Shown in pieces: positions 1 through 8,065 of a DNA stretch of 32,798 bases (its first letter is position 1; each line of letters begins with the position of its first letter). The position numbers and the translations under genes were made by a program. Origin of the DNA: a bacterium HR34. Lineage in GTDB: Bacteria > Patescibacteriota > Minisyncoccia > Minisyncoccales > HRBIN34. The notes under the pieces were generated by a model. The model was not told the origin of the DNA, did no database searches, and saw nothing but the letters and a program-made list of their open reading frames with translations. The stretch is from the NCBI GenBank assembly GCA_002923395.1, contig BEIK01000007.1:1-32798 (forward strand), read 5' to 3'.

Positions 1-1073
1 TTTAAAACAAAATCCTTCTCTTCTTCACTGATTATCTCTTGTTTTTTACTTTTTTTCTTTATAATATTCTTAATATTTTTAATACCATCAATAAACTTTT
101 CCTCATAAATAAACTTATCGCCTAAAGCTTCTTTGAATTTCTGATATATCTCTGCTAATCTTTTATCTATATATAAATCCAATGCAGTCAATTTAGGCGG
201 AGAAAAATTACTATTCTGGCAGGCTATTTTTATCTCGTTTAATAAATCTTCAAATTCTTTTTTTTCTTGCGGAGACAAAGAATCCCATTCTTCTTTAAAA
301 TATATTTTTGCTTTTTCTCCTCTTACTTTAATTTTGTATAAATCTTCAAACTTATATTCATTATTTTTTACAGTTATCCTCTCTAACTCTACATATTCTT
401 TATATTTATTTGCCTCATCAAACCCAATTTTCTTCTTGGCTTCCTTTTCTGCGTTTTCCTTCACATCCTCTTCTATTAATTCCATTAAAACTTTATTATT
501 CTCTTGTAATTCTTTTTTAATAGTCTCTGTCTTTTTATCGTCACCACTACTTCTTTCTAATTCTTTTTTCAAATTCTCTCTTTCATGCCTTAAAATTCTT
601 AAAATAGATAAAACAGTTTCTAAGGAAGGGTCATTTAAAGAATTTGATAAATAAAACAACTCTTTAATCTCATTTACTATACTTTCAACCTCAGGCACAT
701 TTATAAGTATATTTTGATTAAAAAATGAACTTATATCTTTCTTATCGATCAGCAAATCTTCAATTTGCAATCCTTTTTCTTCCATATCTTTTATAGCTGC
801 AAGTATTTTTTCTTTAATACCAAAATTATGTTTAATCTGCACGTTATAATCATAATAAAGAATATAAAATTTATCTAATAAATCCTTAGCTTTTTTGTTA
901 ATTAATTTCTCAATATAATTAGAATTTCTTCTAATAACATCTAATATATCTGATACAATTACCTTGTTAATGCTCTTGTTGATGGTTTGATCCTGTTGAT
1001 CAATTTTTTCTCCAAAGACTTCTTTCCCAATTCTTTCAAATTCCTTAAACATATTTTCTGGAGATTTAGCCAT
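1..1073 (-). CDS. Hypothetical charged helical protein, 3' end cut by window edge
   Basis: On the minus strand an open frame runs from an ATG at 1073 to the left edge with no stop, giving about 357 codons. It begins MAKSPENMFKEFERIGKEVF and is rich in Lys, Glu, Ile and Leu, with long stretches that look like amphipathic helix or coiled coil (for example KKELERSSGDDKKTETIKKE). I see no signal peptide, membrane segment, Cys cluster or nucleotide-binding motif, so it is probably cytoplasmic. A good sigma70-type promoter lies just upstream. I do not recognise the family. Plus-strand frames over this interval are antisense shadows. The gene is certain as an open frame; its function is unknown. Confidence 0.75.
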   Translation of the reverse strand, partial: MAKSPENMFKEFERIGKEVFGEKIDQQDQTINKSINKVIVSDILDVIRRNSNYIEKLINKKAKDLLDKFYILYYDYNVQIKHNFGIKEKILAAIKDMEEKGLQIEDLLIDKKDISSFFNQNILINVPEVESIVNEIKELFYLSNSLNDPSLETVLSILRILRHERENLKKELERSSGDDKKTETIKKELQENNKVLMELIEEDVKENAEKEAKKKIGFDEANKYKEYVELERITVKNNEYKFEDLYKIKVRGEKAKIYFKEEWDSLSPQEKKEFEDLLNEIKIACQNSNFSPPKLTALDLYIDKRLAEIYQKFKEALGDKFIYEEKFIDGIKNIKNIIKKKSKKQEIISEEEKDFVL

Positions 1074-1092
1074 ACTTTTATATTAATAACTT

Positions 1093-1121
1093 AAAATACA
1101 ATTTATATGCAAATATGTCAA
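1093..1121 (-). promoter_or_regulatory. Predicted sigma70 promoter of the 1-1073 gene
   Basis: Read on the minus strand, TTGACA (1116-1121) and TATTTT (1093-1098) are separated by 17 bases. They lie about 20 bases ahead of the ATG at 1073, so the leader would be very short. No Shine-Dalgarno sequence is evident before that ATG. Confidence 0.55.
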
Positions 1122-1209
1122 TGCTTATCTCTCAACTTTATAAAATTATACAATAAAATCCTCATTAATTATAAAGTTATTTAATAATACACCGCACCAC
1201 TAATACATA

Positions 1210-1257
1210 GGTCTGCCCTCTGTAAACTTGTACAAGGTGTACCGAGGTCTAACCTCG
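1210..1257. repeat. Cluster of short palindromes in intergenic DNA
   Basis: A GC-richer island in AT-rich DNA. It holds the perfect 10-bp palindrome CTTGTACAAG (1227-1236) and a 6-bp stem with 3-base loop (CGAGGT at 1243-1248, ACCTCG at 1252-1257). A related AGGTCTGCCCT motif is at 1209-1219. It could be a decayed repetitive palindromic element; no T-run follows, so a terminator is unlikely. Confidence 0.4.
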
Positions 1258-1348
1258 CTAAGAACTGCGATAAAAATATTGAGTAAAAGTTTGTTTACTT
1301 TTTTGTTCACTGTTTGTATAATTAAGTTAATTAAATAGAGTCAAAAAT

Positions 1349-1446
1349 ATGATAGAAAAAGAGCCTAAAAATGAGCATAATCTTGAAGACACAATAAAAA
1401 AATCATAAAAGAAGTAATAGGTGAAAATAAAAAAAAGGATAAATAG
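1349..1446 (+). pseudogene. Possible small ORF broken at an A-run
   Basis: An ATG at 1349 opens a 19-codon frame (MIEKEPKNEHNLEDTIKKS) that stops at 1406. Adding one A in the run before 1402 would extend it through IIKEVIGENKKKDK to a TAG at 1444. The composition is protein-like (helical, Lys/Glu-rich), but the ORF is short. It could be a real frameshifted mini-gene, a homopolymer sequencing error, or chance. Confidence 0.22.
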
Positions 1447-1500
1447 TTGATTTAATAAAAGAAATAATACTTAAAGAATTGGAATGTATAGTTATCCTCA

Positions 1501-2118
1501 ATGGAGTTGATAAAAATCTCTTCCAAACATCTCTTTTCTCCGAGGCGAGAGACAATTTATTGGGTTAAAAAAGCAATAAAACAAATTTCCAAATCTAAGA
1601 CAAAAAAGATAAAAGTTTTAGATTTGTTCGCTGGCTCTGGAATAATAGGAATTTTAGTTTTGAAAAACATAAAAAACTCTGTTGTGCATTTCGGAGAAAT
1701 AGATAAAAACGCTCTGAAGGCAGTAAAAGAAAATTTAGAAAAAAATAAAATAGGCAAAAAAAGATATAAAATAATAAAAACCAATGTTTTCTCAAATATT
1801 AAAGAAAAGTATAATTTTATTTTGGCAAACCCTCCTTATATTGCTCCTGAAAACAGGTTTTTTGTGCAAGAAAGTGTTTTAAAAAACGAGCCAAAAAGGG
1901 CTTTGTTTTCAAAAGACAAAGGACTTTACCATATTAAAAAATTAATAATTGGCGCTAAAAAACACTTAAAAGAAGGCGGCGCTTTGTATTTTGAGTTTGA
2001 CCATTACCACAAAAACCTTCTTGAAAATTTCTTGAAAGAGCAAGAAAACTTAAAATACAAAATATGCAAAGACCAATTTAAAAAGTTTAGATACTGCAAA
2101 GTTTTGTTTTTTGATTAG
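1501..2118 (+). CDS. prmC: PrmC/HemK-like release-factor glutamine methyltransferase, catalytic domain only
   Basis: Class I SAM-dependent methyltransferase of the PrmC family, which methylates the Gln of the GGQ motif in peptide-chain release factors. The visible evidence is SAM motif I DLFAGSG (residues 41-47), the acidic strand end FGEID (64-68) and the signature ANPPYI (109-114) that defines N5-Gln/Ade methyltransferases. The C-terminal KDQFKKFRYCKV matches the PrmC end. At 205 residues it is much shorter than the roughly 280 of E. coli PrmC: the N-terminal helical domain that docks the release factor is missing. The usual RPET motif before the fold reads RRET (residues 15-18). An in-frame stop at 1489 fixes ATG 1501 as the practical start. 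Other NPPY methyltransferases cannot be fully excluded. Confidence 0.78.
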   Translation: MELIKISSKHLFSPRRETIYWVKKAIKQISKSKTKKIKVLDLFAGSGIIGILVLKNIKNSVVHFGEIDKNALKAVKENLEKNKIGKKRYKIIKTNVFSNIKEKYNFILANPPYIAPENRFFVQESVLKNEPKRALFSKDKGLYHIKKLIIGAKKHLKEGGALYFEFDHYHKNLLENFLKEQENLKYKICKDQFKKFRYCKVLFFD

Positions 2119-2119
2119 T

Positions 2120-2656
2120 TTATTTTAAAACAATCAAAACAATAGCAAAAACCAAACCAGCAATCCCAAACTTTAAATCAAAAAGGGTTGTTGGAGTGTA
2201 AAAATAAAAATCATTTTCTTCTATAACTTTTTCTATATATTTTTTGTAGCCTTTGTGAAAAAGTTTAAATTTCACATTAAATTTCTGCAAAACATTTTCA
2301 ACTTCATCAACCACAGTAAGAATATTTGTTTTTAGATGCTGAAAATACTTACGCGATACTTCAACTTCAGCATCGATGGAAATTTCGTTTTCTTTTAGTT
2401 TTAAAAATCTTATGTGGATGTCGCAGTATTTCGTTATTTGTTTTCTCATTCCCCTACCTATCTGGCCTTGCTTTTTTCTTTCTAAAAGAACTTCCTTAAA
2501 GCCAACTTTACTAAAAATGTTTTTTAGAGAATCGTAACTTATTTTTGTGTTGATAACTATATTTCTTGATAAATTATCTTTAATTGTTAGTTCTGTTTTT
2601 GTACCATCTTCTAAAATAACTTCTTTTGGATATTTTACTTTATATCCCTGTGGCAT
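2120..2656 (-). CDS. Hypothetical tail-anchored protein next to the VirD4-like gene
   Basis: A 178-residue protein with a soluble, mixed alpha/beta-looking body and one hydrophobic segment at the C terminus (about residues 160-177), so it is probably tail-anchored in the membrane with its body in the cytoplasm. It follows the coupling ATPase gene by 9 bases on the same strand and is therefore likely cotranscribed, which suggests a role around that ATPase. It ends 2 bases from the convergent methyltransferase gene. I see no catalytic motif and do not recognise the family. Confidence 0.7.
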   Translation of the reverse strand: MPQGYKVKYPKEVILEDGTKTELTIKDNLSRNIVINTKISYDSLKNIFSKVGFKEVLLERKKQGQIGRGMRKQITKYCDIHIRFLKLKENEISIDAEVEVSRKYFQHLKTNILTVVDEVENVLQKFNVKFKLFHKGYKKYIEKVIEENDFYFYTPTTLFDLKFGIAGLVFAIVLIVLK

Positions 2657-2665
2657 ATGTTTTAA

Positions 2666-5128
2666 TTAAAATGCTTTTGATAAACGTTTGTAAATTTCCA
2701 TCTCAACAACCTCAAGCGGCCTGCCGTATGTCTGCCTTGAAAAAGTCTTTATTCTGCCAACTATTTCAGAGTTGCCTGGTTGCGGCGGATAGGTTTTAAT
2801 GCTAAATGGTTTTGTTGGTTCACCATTAATTAACATTTTACAGGCAGCGTTATAATTTTCAATATTCACAAGATCATCTTCTGTGAAAACAGGCCCAAAT
2901 TCTGAAACTAAATACTTTGCGTCATCTGGTCCAACTCTGAAAGCAAGCTTAGAACCAACATTACCAAAAACCGCCTTTTGTATATCTTCTGTTAACTGGC
3001 CTATAAACTGATGCGCTACTGTTAGATTTAATTTATATTTTCTCGCCTCTGATAAAATTGTCGCTATTGTATTGGTTGTTATGTTTTGAAACTCATCTAT
3101 GTATAAATAAAAGTCTTTTCTTTGCTCTTCTGGCAAATCTATGCGCGAGAACGCTGCCATTAAAAGTTTACCAACTATTACCATACCAAGCAAATAGCTG
3201 TTTATATCTCCCAATTTACCTTTTGAAAGATTAACTATGAAAATTTTGCTTGTGTCTAAAACTTCTCTAAAATTAATTGTTGATCTTTGCTGGGCTATTA
3301 TTGGCCTTACATAATCGTTGGCTATGAAAATATTCATTTTACTTGTAATATACGGCACCATATTGGCAAGCGCTGATTCACCTCCTGCTCTTTCTGCTTC
3401 TTTTTCCCAAAAATTTTTCACAACTATGTTTTTACACTTTGACAACTTATAATGTCTAAACTCTTCGTCTGACAATACCCTTGGAACTTCCAACAAAGTG
3501 TTCCCAGATTGCGGATGCTCCATCACAAGTAAAAGTGCGTTTCTCATATACTGCTCAAACATTGGCCCTCCTGTTTGCTTTAAATCGTAAAGTTTGTCAA
3601 AAATTTCTATAAGTTCGTTTACGATAAATGTTTTGTAAACAGGATATTTTGGATCGTATTCTAACATATTCAGGCCTATTGGCATTTCAACATCTCCAGG
3701 GTCAAAATATATAACATCTTCTATTCTATTTTCTGGCACTACTGATAAAACTTTTTCTGCCAAATCACCGTGAGGGTCTATTAAACAAACTCCATGGCCT
3801 TCTTCTATATCCTGCCTTACCATTTCATATAACAGCGCTGATTTACCAGTTCCTGTTTGACCTATTATATAAAAGTGTCTTCTTCTGTCATCTGTTTGCA
3901 AATAAACAGGTTTTTCCTCTCCTCTATAAACATTCCTTCCTATTCTAATGCCAGATGTTGGAAGATTAGGAGGTGGAGGTGTTTCTTTTGTTCTAAGCCA
4001 TTTAATATAAGGAGTTAAAAGATCGGGTGATGGAAAATGAAATATACCAGCCAGTTCTGTGCTAGATAATGTTATCGTTTCCCTTGGATCAAAAATCCTG
4101 AAGGAAAAATTAAAAAACAAATCTTCAAGTCTTTTTCTCTTTGCCTTTTTAAATTTTATTTGATTCAAATCCATTGCGCTAAACTGATCAAAAGCGCTCT
4201 CTAATTGAGATAATATTTCCTCTGCTCTTTCTTTATCTTTTGCAGAAGCCAAAAGTCTTATATTAACATCAAAATTCGGCCTTGCTGCTTTCTCTGTTAT
4301 TGCTTTTATTATTTTCTCATCGGTTGGAGTCTTCTGAGGCTCTTTTGGCTGTAACTTTTCTTTTTCTTCTTTTGATTTAACTGCTTGTGAAACACTCTCT
4401 ACTGCCCTTGTAAATTCTGAAATTTTATTTAGAGCGTTTTCAAAAGAATAGCCTTCCTCCATTTTTCTTATAACTTTATGGGCAAAAGATTTTATGTCTT
4501 TTGATGTTGGCCTTAAAACAATTTGCATCGCAGCTCCTTCTCCTTCTTTTTTAAGTTTTGTAAAAACACTTGTAATTGCTGACATAGGATCAGCGCCAAA
4601 CTCTTCATATGTTTTAATTGGCAAAATATAGTGTTTTGGCAAATATGCATAACTGCCAACAGATTCTCCCAAAGGATTAAAAATATTATAATCTATTGTT
4701 TGTTGTATTTGGGCTTTTGGCCAAAAACCTAAAATCAGTTTTTCTACTGTCTCAACGCTTTTTGAAGGAACAGCGACATAAAAATATATTTCCTCCCCTA
4801 ACCTGTGAACAGCAATTTCAAAAACAATAGATGGCTTGTAAGAAAACGCACTTTGAAAAATACCTTTGCTTTTCAGATAAGACAAGGAGTTGTAAAACTG
4901 CTCAACGACTTTCAAAAATTCTTGCAATGGTTGTTTTTGCTGATCTTTTGAAAGTTCTTCTTTTGGTATGGTTACTAGTAAAAGTTTAAGGTCTAAGGAT
5001 TTGTGAATTACCTGCTTTTTTTGGACTTTTGATAAAATAATAAAAATAATTAAAACAGTTACAACTGCTGCTATAAGGTAAATTAAATTTATAAGGCCTA
5101 TGCTGTTTAAAATAACTTCGTGGCTCAT
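2666..5128 (-). CDS. VirD4/TraG-like type IV secretion coupling ATPase
   Basis: An 820-residue membrane-anchored ATPase of the VirD4/TraD (HerA-FtsK-like) group, which in type IV secretion systems feeds DNA or protein to the inner-membrane channel. A single N-terminal membrane segment spans about residues 10-34. A long linker with a Pro/Glu/Lys-rich patch (near 255-270) leads to the motor domain: Walker A GQTGTGKS (423-430), then LIDPHGD (449-455), then Walker B FYLYIDEFQ (673-681), then AHQF (705-708). It lies between two small genes that are probably in one operon with it (5137-5526 and 2120-2656). The VirB4-like ATPase is about 17 kb away in a second cluster. No relaxase gene is adjacent, so the substrate is open. 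Confidence 0.85.
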   Translation of the reverse strand: MSHEVILNSIGLINLIYLIAAVVTVLIIFIILSKVQKKQVIHKSLDLKLLLVTIPKEELSKDQQKQPLQEFLKVVEQFYNSLSYLKSKGIFQSAFSYKPSIVFEIAVHRLGEEIYFYVAVPSKSVETVEKLILGFWPKAQIQQTIDYNIFNPLGESVGSYAYLPKHYILPIKTYEEFGADPMSAITSVFTKLKKEGEGAAMQIVLRPTSKDIKSFAHKVIRKMEEGYSFENALNKISEFTRAVESVSQAVKSKEEKEKLQPKEPQKTPTDEKIIKAITEKAARPNFDVNIRLLASAKDKERAEEILSQLESAFDQFSAMDLNQIKFKKAKRKRLEDLFFNFSFRIFDPRETITLSSTELAGIFHFPSPDLLTPYIKWLRTKETPPPPNLPTSGIRIGRNVYRGEEKPVYLQTDDRRRHFYIIGQTGTGKSALLYEMVRQDIEEGHGVCLIDPHGDLAEKVLSVVPENRIEDVIYFDPGDVEMPIGLNMLEYDPKYPVYKTFIVNELIEIFDKLYDLKQTGGPMFEQYMRNALLLVMEHPQSGNTLLEVPRVLSDEEFRHYKLSKCKNIVVKNFWEKEAERAGGESALANMVPYITSKMNIFIANDYVRPIIAQQRSTINFREVLDTSKIFIVNLSKGKLGDINSYLLGMVIVGKLLMAAFSRIDLPEEQRKDFYLYIDEFQNITTNTIATILSEARKYKLNLTVAHQFIGQLTEDIQKAVFGNVGSKLAFRVGPDDAKYLVSEFGPVFTEDDLVNIENYNAACKMLINGEPTKPFSIKTYPPQPGNSEIVGRIKTFSRQTYGRPLEVVEMEIYKRLSKAF

Positions 5129-5136
5129 TCTAAAAA

Positions 5137-5526
5137 TTAATCTTTTATAATTCCTTTTTCTTTTAATATTTTGTAGTACCTGTCTACTAAGGTATCGTGG
5201 AATTCGTCAAGGATTGCTGGGTTTTTAAGTTGTCTTGCTATATTGGTCGCGTAAACAACTCCTTTTTCAAGCGCAAGTTTTATTAGAGCGCCAATCTGTT
5301 GACTTTTATCCTCTAATGCTTCTACTTCCTCAACTTCATCTGTTTGGGTTATCGGCGGTGAGTAAGAAGGAGTAAGCTGAGTTTGTCTTATAAACTCTTT
5401 AATTCCTTCTTTTATTTTCTTTTCTTTTTCAGGAGAAGGCGCCTTTTCAAGTTGTGATTCAAGAGTTTGTATTTTTTCTTTTAGGGCTTTTATTTCTTCT
5501 TGTATTATTTTCCTACTTTGCTCCAT
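5137..5526 (-). CDS. Hypothetical coiled-coil protein upstream of VirD4-like gene
   Basis: A 129-residue soluble protein. Residues 1-30 form a heptad-like coiled coil (EEIKALKEKIQTLESQLEK), followed by a Pro/Thr/Glu linker. A C-terminal helical domain (about 75-129) resembles a small winged-helix or partner-binding fold in its spacing of hydrophobics. It is the first gene of the minus-strand set with the coupling ATPase (8-base gap), so a regulatory or adaptor role for that ATPase is plausible. This is inference from position only; the family is not recognised. Confidence 0.65.
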   Translation of the reverse strand: MEQSRKIIQEEIKALKEKIQTLESQLEKAPSPEKEKKIKEGIKEFIRQTQLTPSYSPPITQTDEVEEVEALEDKSQQIGALIKLALEKGVVYATNIARQLKNPAILDEFHDTLVDRYYKILKEKGIIKD

Positions 5527-5560
5527 AATTTAAGTTATCCTAATTTTTTATTTTACTATA

Positions 5561-5588
5561 TTGAAAAATAAAAATAAAATGCTATACT
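5561..5588 (+). promoter_or_regulatory. Predicted promoter of rpsT
   Basis: TTGAAA (5561-5566) and TATACT (5583-5588) are separated by 16 bases and sit about 35 bases ahead of the rpsT ATG at 5623. The gap also separates rpsT from the divergent minus-strand gene starting at 5526. Confidence 0.55.
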
Positions 5589-5622
5589 AAAAATTATAAA
5601 CCTTAAAACATAAAAATAAAAT

Positions 5623-5889
5623 ATGCCTGTAACAAAATCAGCAAAAAAAGCCCTAAGAAGTTCTTTAAGAAAAAGACAATATAATTTATATTACAAAACG
5701 AAAATCAAAGCCTTGTTAAAAGAAATTAAAAAAAGTTTATCTGAAAAAAATATAGAAAAAGCAAAAAGTTTGTTGCCCCAATACTACAAAATAGTTGATA
5801 AAGCGGCAAAGGAAAATGTTATTAAGAAAAATACAGCGGCAAGAAAAAAGTCAAGAATAACAAAATTTATTAATAAAACAGCTCAGTAA
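5623..5889 (+). CDS. rpsT: 30S ribosomal protein bS20
   Basis: An 88-residue, strongly basic, all-helical protein. Its opening MPVTKSAKKALRSSLRKRQ and closing half (NVIKKNTAARKKSRITKFI) match the bS20 pattern, in which a Lys/Ala-rich helical bundle binds 16S rRNA and the C-terminal helix carries the conserved KNxAARKKSRL-type motif. Length is normal for the family. It is monocistronic, with its own predicted promoter, and ends 2 bases before the convergent holA gene. No clear Shine-Dalgarno sequence precedes the ATG, as with several genes here. Confidence 0.95.
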   Translation: MPVTKSAKKALRSSLRKRQYNLYYKTKIKALLKEIKKSLSEKNIEKAKSLLPQYYKIVDKAAKENVIKKNTAARKKSRITKFINKTAQ

Positions 5890-5891
5890 TT

Positions 5892-6779
5892 TTAAGGTAT
5901 TTTGTAAAATAATTTCTCAAGAGCCTGTTGGGGGTCTAAGAGCCCTTGTTTTATTTTAAAGTCCAGAATCATTAAATCGTTGTATAATTTTGACGCTGTT
6001 TGAAAATCAATTTTTATATTTTTTATTTCTGCATACTTGAAGTTCTTTTTTAAAAAAACCCTTCCCTCTTTTGCCTGCAAAAACTCTAATATCGTTCTCA
6101 ACTGATACTCTATCATAGAAAGCAAAAACAACGGATTGTCCCCTTTTTTAATATGATTCAACAAAAACCTTAAACCTTTCTTTTTGTCGCCAAATATATA
6201 GTTTATTGTTGAGAAAATATTTACTTCTGTTTTCTGATTTATATTTTTTAAAACATCTTCAAAGCTAACTTCTTTTTTGTCGCCAAGAAAAGCGATTATT
6301 TTTTTAATATAATTTTCGATCAACCACATATCTTTGTCACATCCTTCAATTAAAAAATCCAAAACATCGTCTTTTATTTTCACGTTAAAAAATCCAAATT
6401 TTTCTTTTGCCCATCTTAAAAGTGCTTCATCTTTTAAATCTTCTATAAACTCAAGATAAATATCAAAATCTTTTTTAAATTTATTTAAATTTCTTTTATC
6501 ACTCAAAAATTCAAAAAATATAATATCGACGTCTTTTTTTGATTTGAGTTTTTCTAATTCTTTTTGTTTTAATTTGTCAAAACAATCTGAAAGCAAAAAA
6601 ACTTTCTTTTTGCTGGAAAACAATTGAAAGTTCTCTATCTCTAAAAACAACTTCTCGAAATCGAAATTATCGTTTTGAATTAAAAAAATTTCAAAGCCTT
6701 GTTCTGAAAAATTTTTTTCTATTTTTTTTCTTTTTTGTAAAAGAAGGTATGAATTTTTCGAACAAAAAACTTTAATCAT
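5892..6779 (-). CDS. holA: DNA polymerase III delta subunit
   Basis: A 295-residue protein with the HolA layout. The N-terminal part is a degenerate AAA+-like fold without a Walker A motif, and the C-terminal part is helical (about residues 200-295: LRFLLNHIKKGDNPLFLLSM, then a QxRxxLEF-like stretch and a closing DPQQALEKLF). In the clamp loader, delta opens the beta clamp (dnaN, also in this window). Its start overlaps the end of mutM by 8 bases, which indicates translational coupling in one operon. Sequence is divergent and very Lys/Phe-rich, as expected in an AT-rich genome, so the call rests mainly on the C-terminal pattern and length. Confidence 0.82.
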   Translation of the reverse strand: MIKVFCSKNSYLLLQKRKKIEKNFSEQGFEIFLIQNDNFDFEKLFLEIENFQLFSSKKKVFLLSDCFDKLKQKELEKLKSKKDVDIIFFEFLSDKRNLNKFKKDFDIYLEFIEDLKDEALLRWAKEKFGFFNVKIKDDVLDFLIEGCDKDMWLIENYIKKIIAFLGDKKEVSFEDVLKNINQKTEVNIFSTINYIFGDKKKGLRFLLNHIKKGDNPLFLLSMIEYQLRTILEFLQAKEGRVFLKKNFKYAEIKNIKIDFQTASKLYNDLMILDFKIKQGLLDPQQALEKLFYKIP

Positions 6780-7647
6780 ATTTTTGGCAATTAGAGCAAA
6801 ACCTGCTTGTCCTCCCAGATATTTTTGTTTTTAAAATTGCGCTTTTACATCTTTTGCAAGACAAGCCCTCTCTTTTGAAAACTTTTTTATATTTATCATA
6901 ATTACCTTTTTTGCCAAATATATCCCGCCAGTCAGAAAAACTCTCCCCTCTTTTTTTAATGCCCTCTCTTAAAACCTGTTTTATTGCTTTAAAAATTTCT
7001 TTTATTTCGTTTAGTGACAACTCTTTTGCTTTTTTAGTTGGATGCACCTTTGCCTGCCATAAAATTTCATCACTATAAATATTTCCGATACCCAAAACAA
7101 TACTTTGATCTAACAAAACAGATTTTATTGATTTATTTTTATTTTTAATTTTCCCGTAAAAATAATTGAATGTAAAATTTTTAGAAAAAGGGTCCTCGCC
7201 CAATTTTTTTATTTCTTTTATTTTTTTAATATCTTTTCTGCTCCAAAGTTCTATTTTCGAAAACTTTCTTGGATCGCACAATCCCAACATTTTCCCATTA
7301 TTAAAGACAAACAAATATATCAAAAATCTATTTTTAGGATCCTTTTTAATAATTTTATCCTCGCTTATATAGTTGTTTCCTTTTTTAATCCACTTGCTAT
7401 ATAAAATATGGCCTGCTATTTTTTGATGAATTAAAATTACTTTATCGCCAGCGTGAATTAAAATATTTTTACCCAATCTTTCTATGTCTAAAACTTTTTT
7501 ATTTAAAATAGAGTTTTTAAAGAGTTTAAAATTTTTTGGTTTTTTTAAAACTTTTTTGTAAATAGGTATTATATCTTTTATAGTTAAGCCTTTGATTTCT
7601 TTTTTTAAGTCTCTAACCTGAGTTTCAACCTCTGGAAGCTCTGGCAT
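6772..7647 (-). CDS. mutM: Formamidopyrimidine-DNA glycosylase
   Basis: A 291-residue Fpg/Nei family glycosylase/AP lyase that removes 8-oxoguanine and ring-opened purines. The N terminus MPELPEVET carries the catalytic Pro2 and Glu3. The middle has LDQSIVLGIGNIYSDEILW, the conserved helix-two-turn-helix region. The C terminus is a zinc finger with CxxC pairs at CKRC and CSNC, the second preceded by GRTSRF. All key residues are present and length is normal. It overlaps holA by 8 bases and lies 3 bases from the receiver-domain gene. MutM rather than Nei is favoured by the PELPEVET start. Confidence 0.94.
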   Translation of the reverse strand: MPELPEVETQVRDLKKEIKGLTIKDIIPIYKKVLKKPKNFKLFKNSILNKKVLDIERLGKNILIHAGDKVILIHQKIAGHILYSKWIKKGNNYISEDKIIKKDPKNRFLIYLFVFNNGKMLGLCDPRKFSKIELWSRKDIKKIKEIKKLGEDPFSKNFTFNYFYGKIKNKNKSIKSVLLDQSIVLGIGNIYSDEILWQAKVHPTKKAKELSLNEIKEIFKAIKQVLREGIKKRGESFSDWRDIFGKKGNYDKYKKVFKREGLSCKRCKSAILKTKISGRTSRFCSNCQKYD

Positions 7648-7650
7648 GAA

Positions 7651-8016
7651 TTAAGAAAGAATCATTTTTATTTTAGCAACAAGTTCATTTGGCGTGTTTT
7701 CTGCTTTAACAAAGTAGTGATGCACTCCCAAACTTTTTGCCCTATCCATATCTTCCTCTATCATAACATTGGACACAACAACTATTATTGGTTTTTTCTC
7801 TGGAGGGTTATTATTTAAAGTTTTAAGTATTTCAATACCTTCTTTTTCTGGCAATATCATATCTAAAACAACAAGATCAGGCTGCCATTCGTATATCTTT
7901 TTTTCTCCTTCTACTCCGTCTGTTGCAACTTCAATATCAAAATCTTCTTCTAATTTATTTACCAAAAGTTGCCTGAAAAAGTTGTCGTCTTCTATTATTA
8001 AAATTTTCTTTTTCAT
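7651..8016 (-). CDS. Single-domain response regulator (CheY-like receiver)
   Basis: A 121-residue stand-alone receiver domain. The acidic pair is Asp10-Asp11, the phospho-acceptor is Asp52 in VVLDMILPEKEG, the conserved hydroxyl position is Ser82 (VVVSNV) and the conserved Lys is Lys104 (YFVKAE). All phosphorylation-site residues are therefore present, but there is no DNA-binding or enzymatic output domain. No histidine kinase is encoded in the window. It may act by protein-protein contact, like CheY or SpoIIAA-type relays, possibly on pili; that is a guess. A possible own promoter overlaps the end of the nuclease gene upstream. Confidence 0.9.
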   Translation of the reverse strand: MKKKILIIEDDNFFRQLLVNKLEEDFDIEVATDGVEGEKKIYEWQPDLVVLDMILPEKEGIEILKTLNNNPPEKKPIIVVVSNVMIEEDMDRAKSLGVHHYFVKAENTPNELVAKIKMILS

Positions 8017-8037
8017 ATTAATTGGCTTGATATTCTA

Positions 8038-8065
8038 ATTATACAACACCTTTTAAAAAGTTAAA
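8038..8065 (-). promoter_or_regulatory. Possible promoter of the receiver-domain gene
   Basis: On the minus strand a TATAAT (8038-8043) is preceded at 16 bases by TTTAAC (8060-8065). It sits about 25 bases ahead of the ATG at 8016 and touches the stop codon of the nuclease gene. The -35 match is modest. Confidence 0.35.

Larger units (their letters stand above)
1074..1500. other. Gene-poor stretch between the left-edge gene and prmC-like gene
   Basis: These 427 bases hold the minus-strand promoter at 1093-1121, the palindrome cluster at 1210-1257 and a short broken plus-strand frame at 1349-1446. Otherwise the sequence is AT-rich, with no tRNA-like fold or intact gene that I can support. Confidence 0.6.

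Noticed and set aside
334-654. Plus-strand ORF with hydrophobic Ser/Phe-rich product
   Set aside because: Antisense shadow of the minus-strand gene at 1-1073; its composition is what reverse-complemented Lys/Glu codons give.
1190-1290. tRNA gene
   Set aside because: Short GC-rich palindromes are present, but no cloverleaf, T-loop or acceptor pairing could be drawn.
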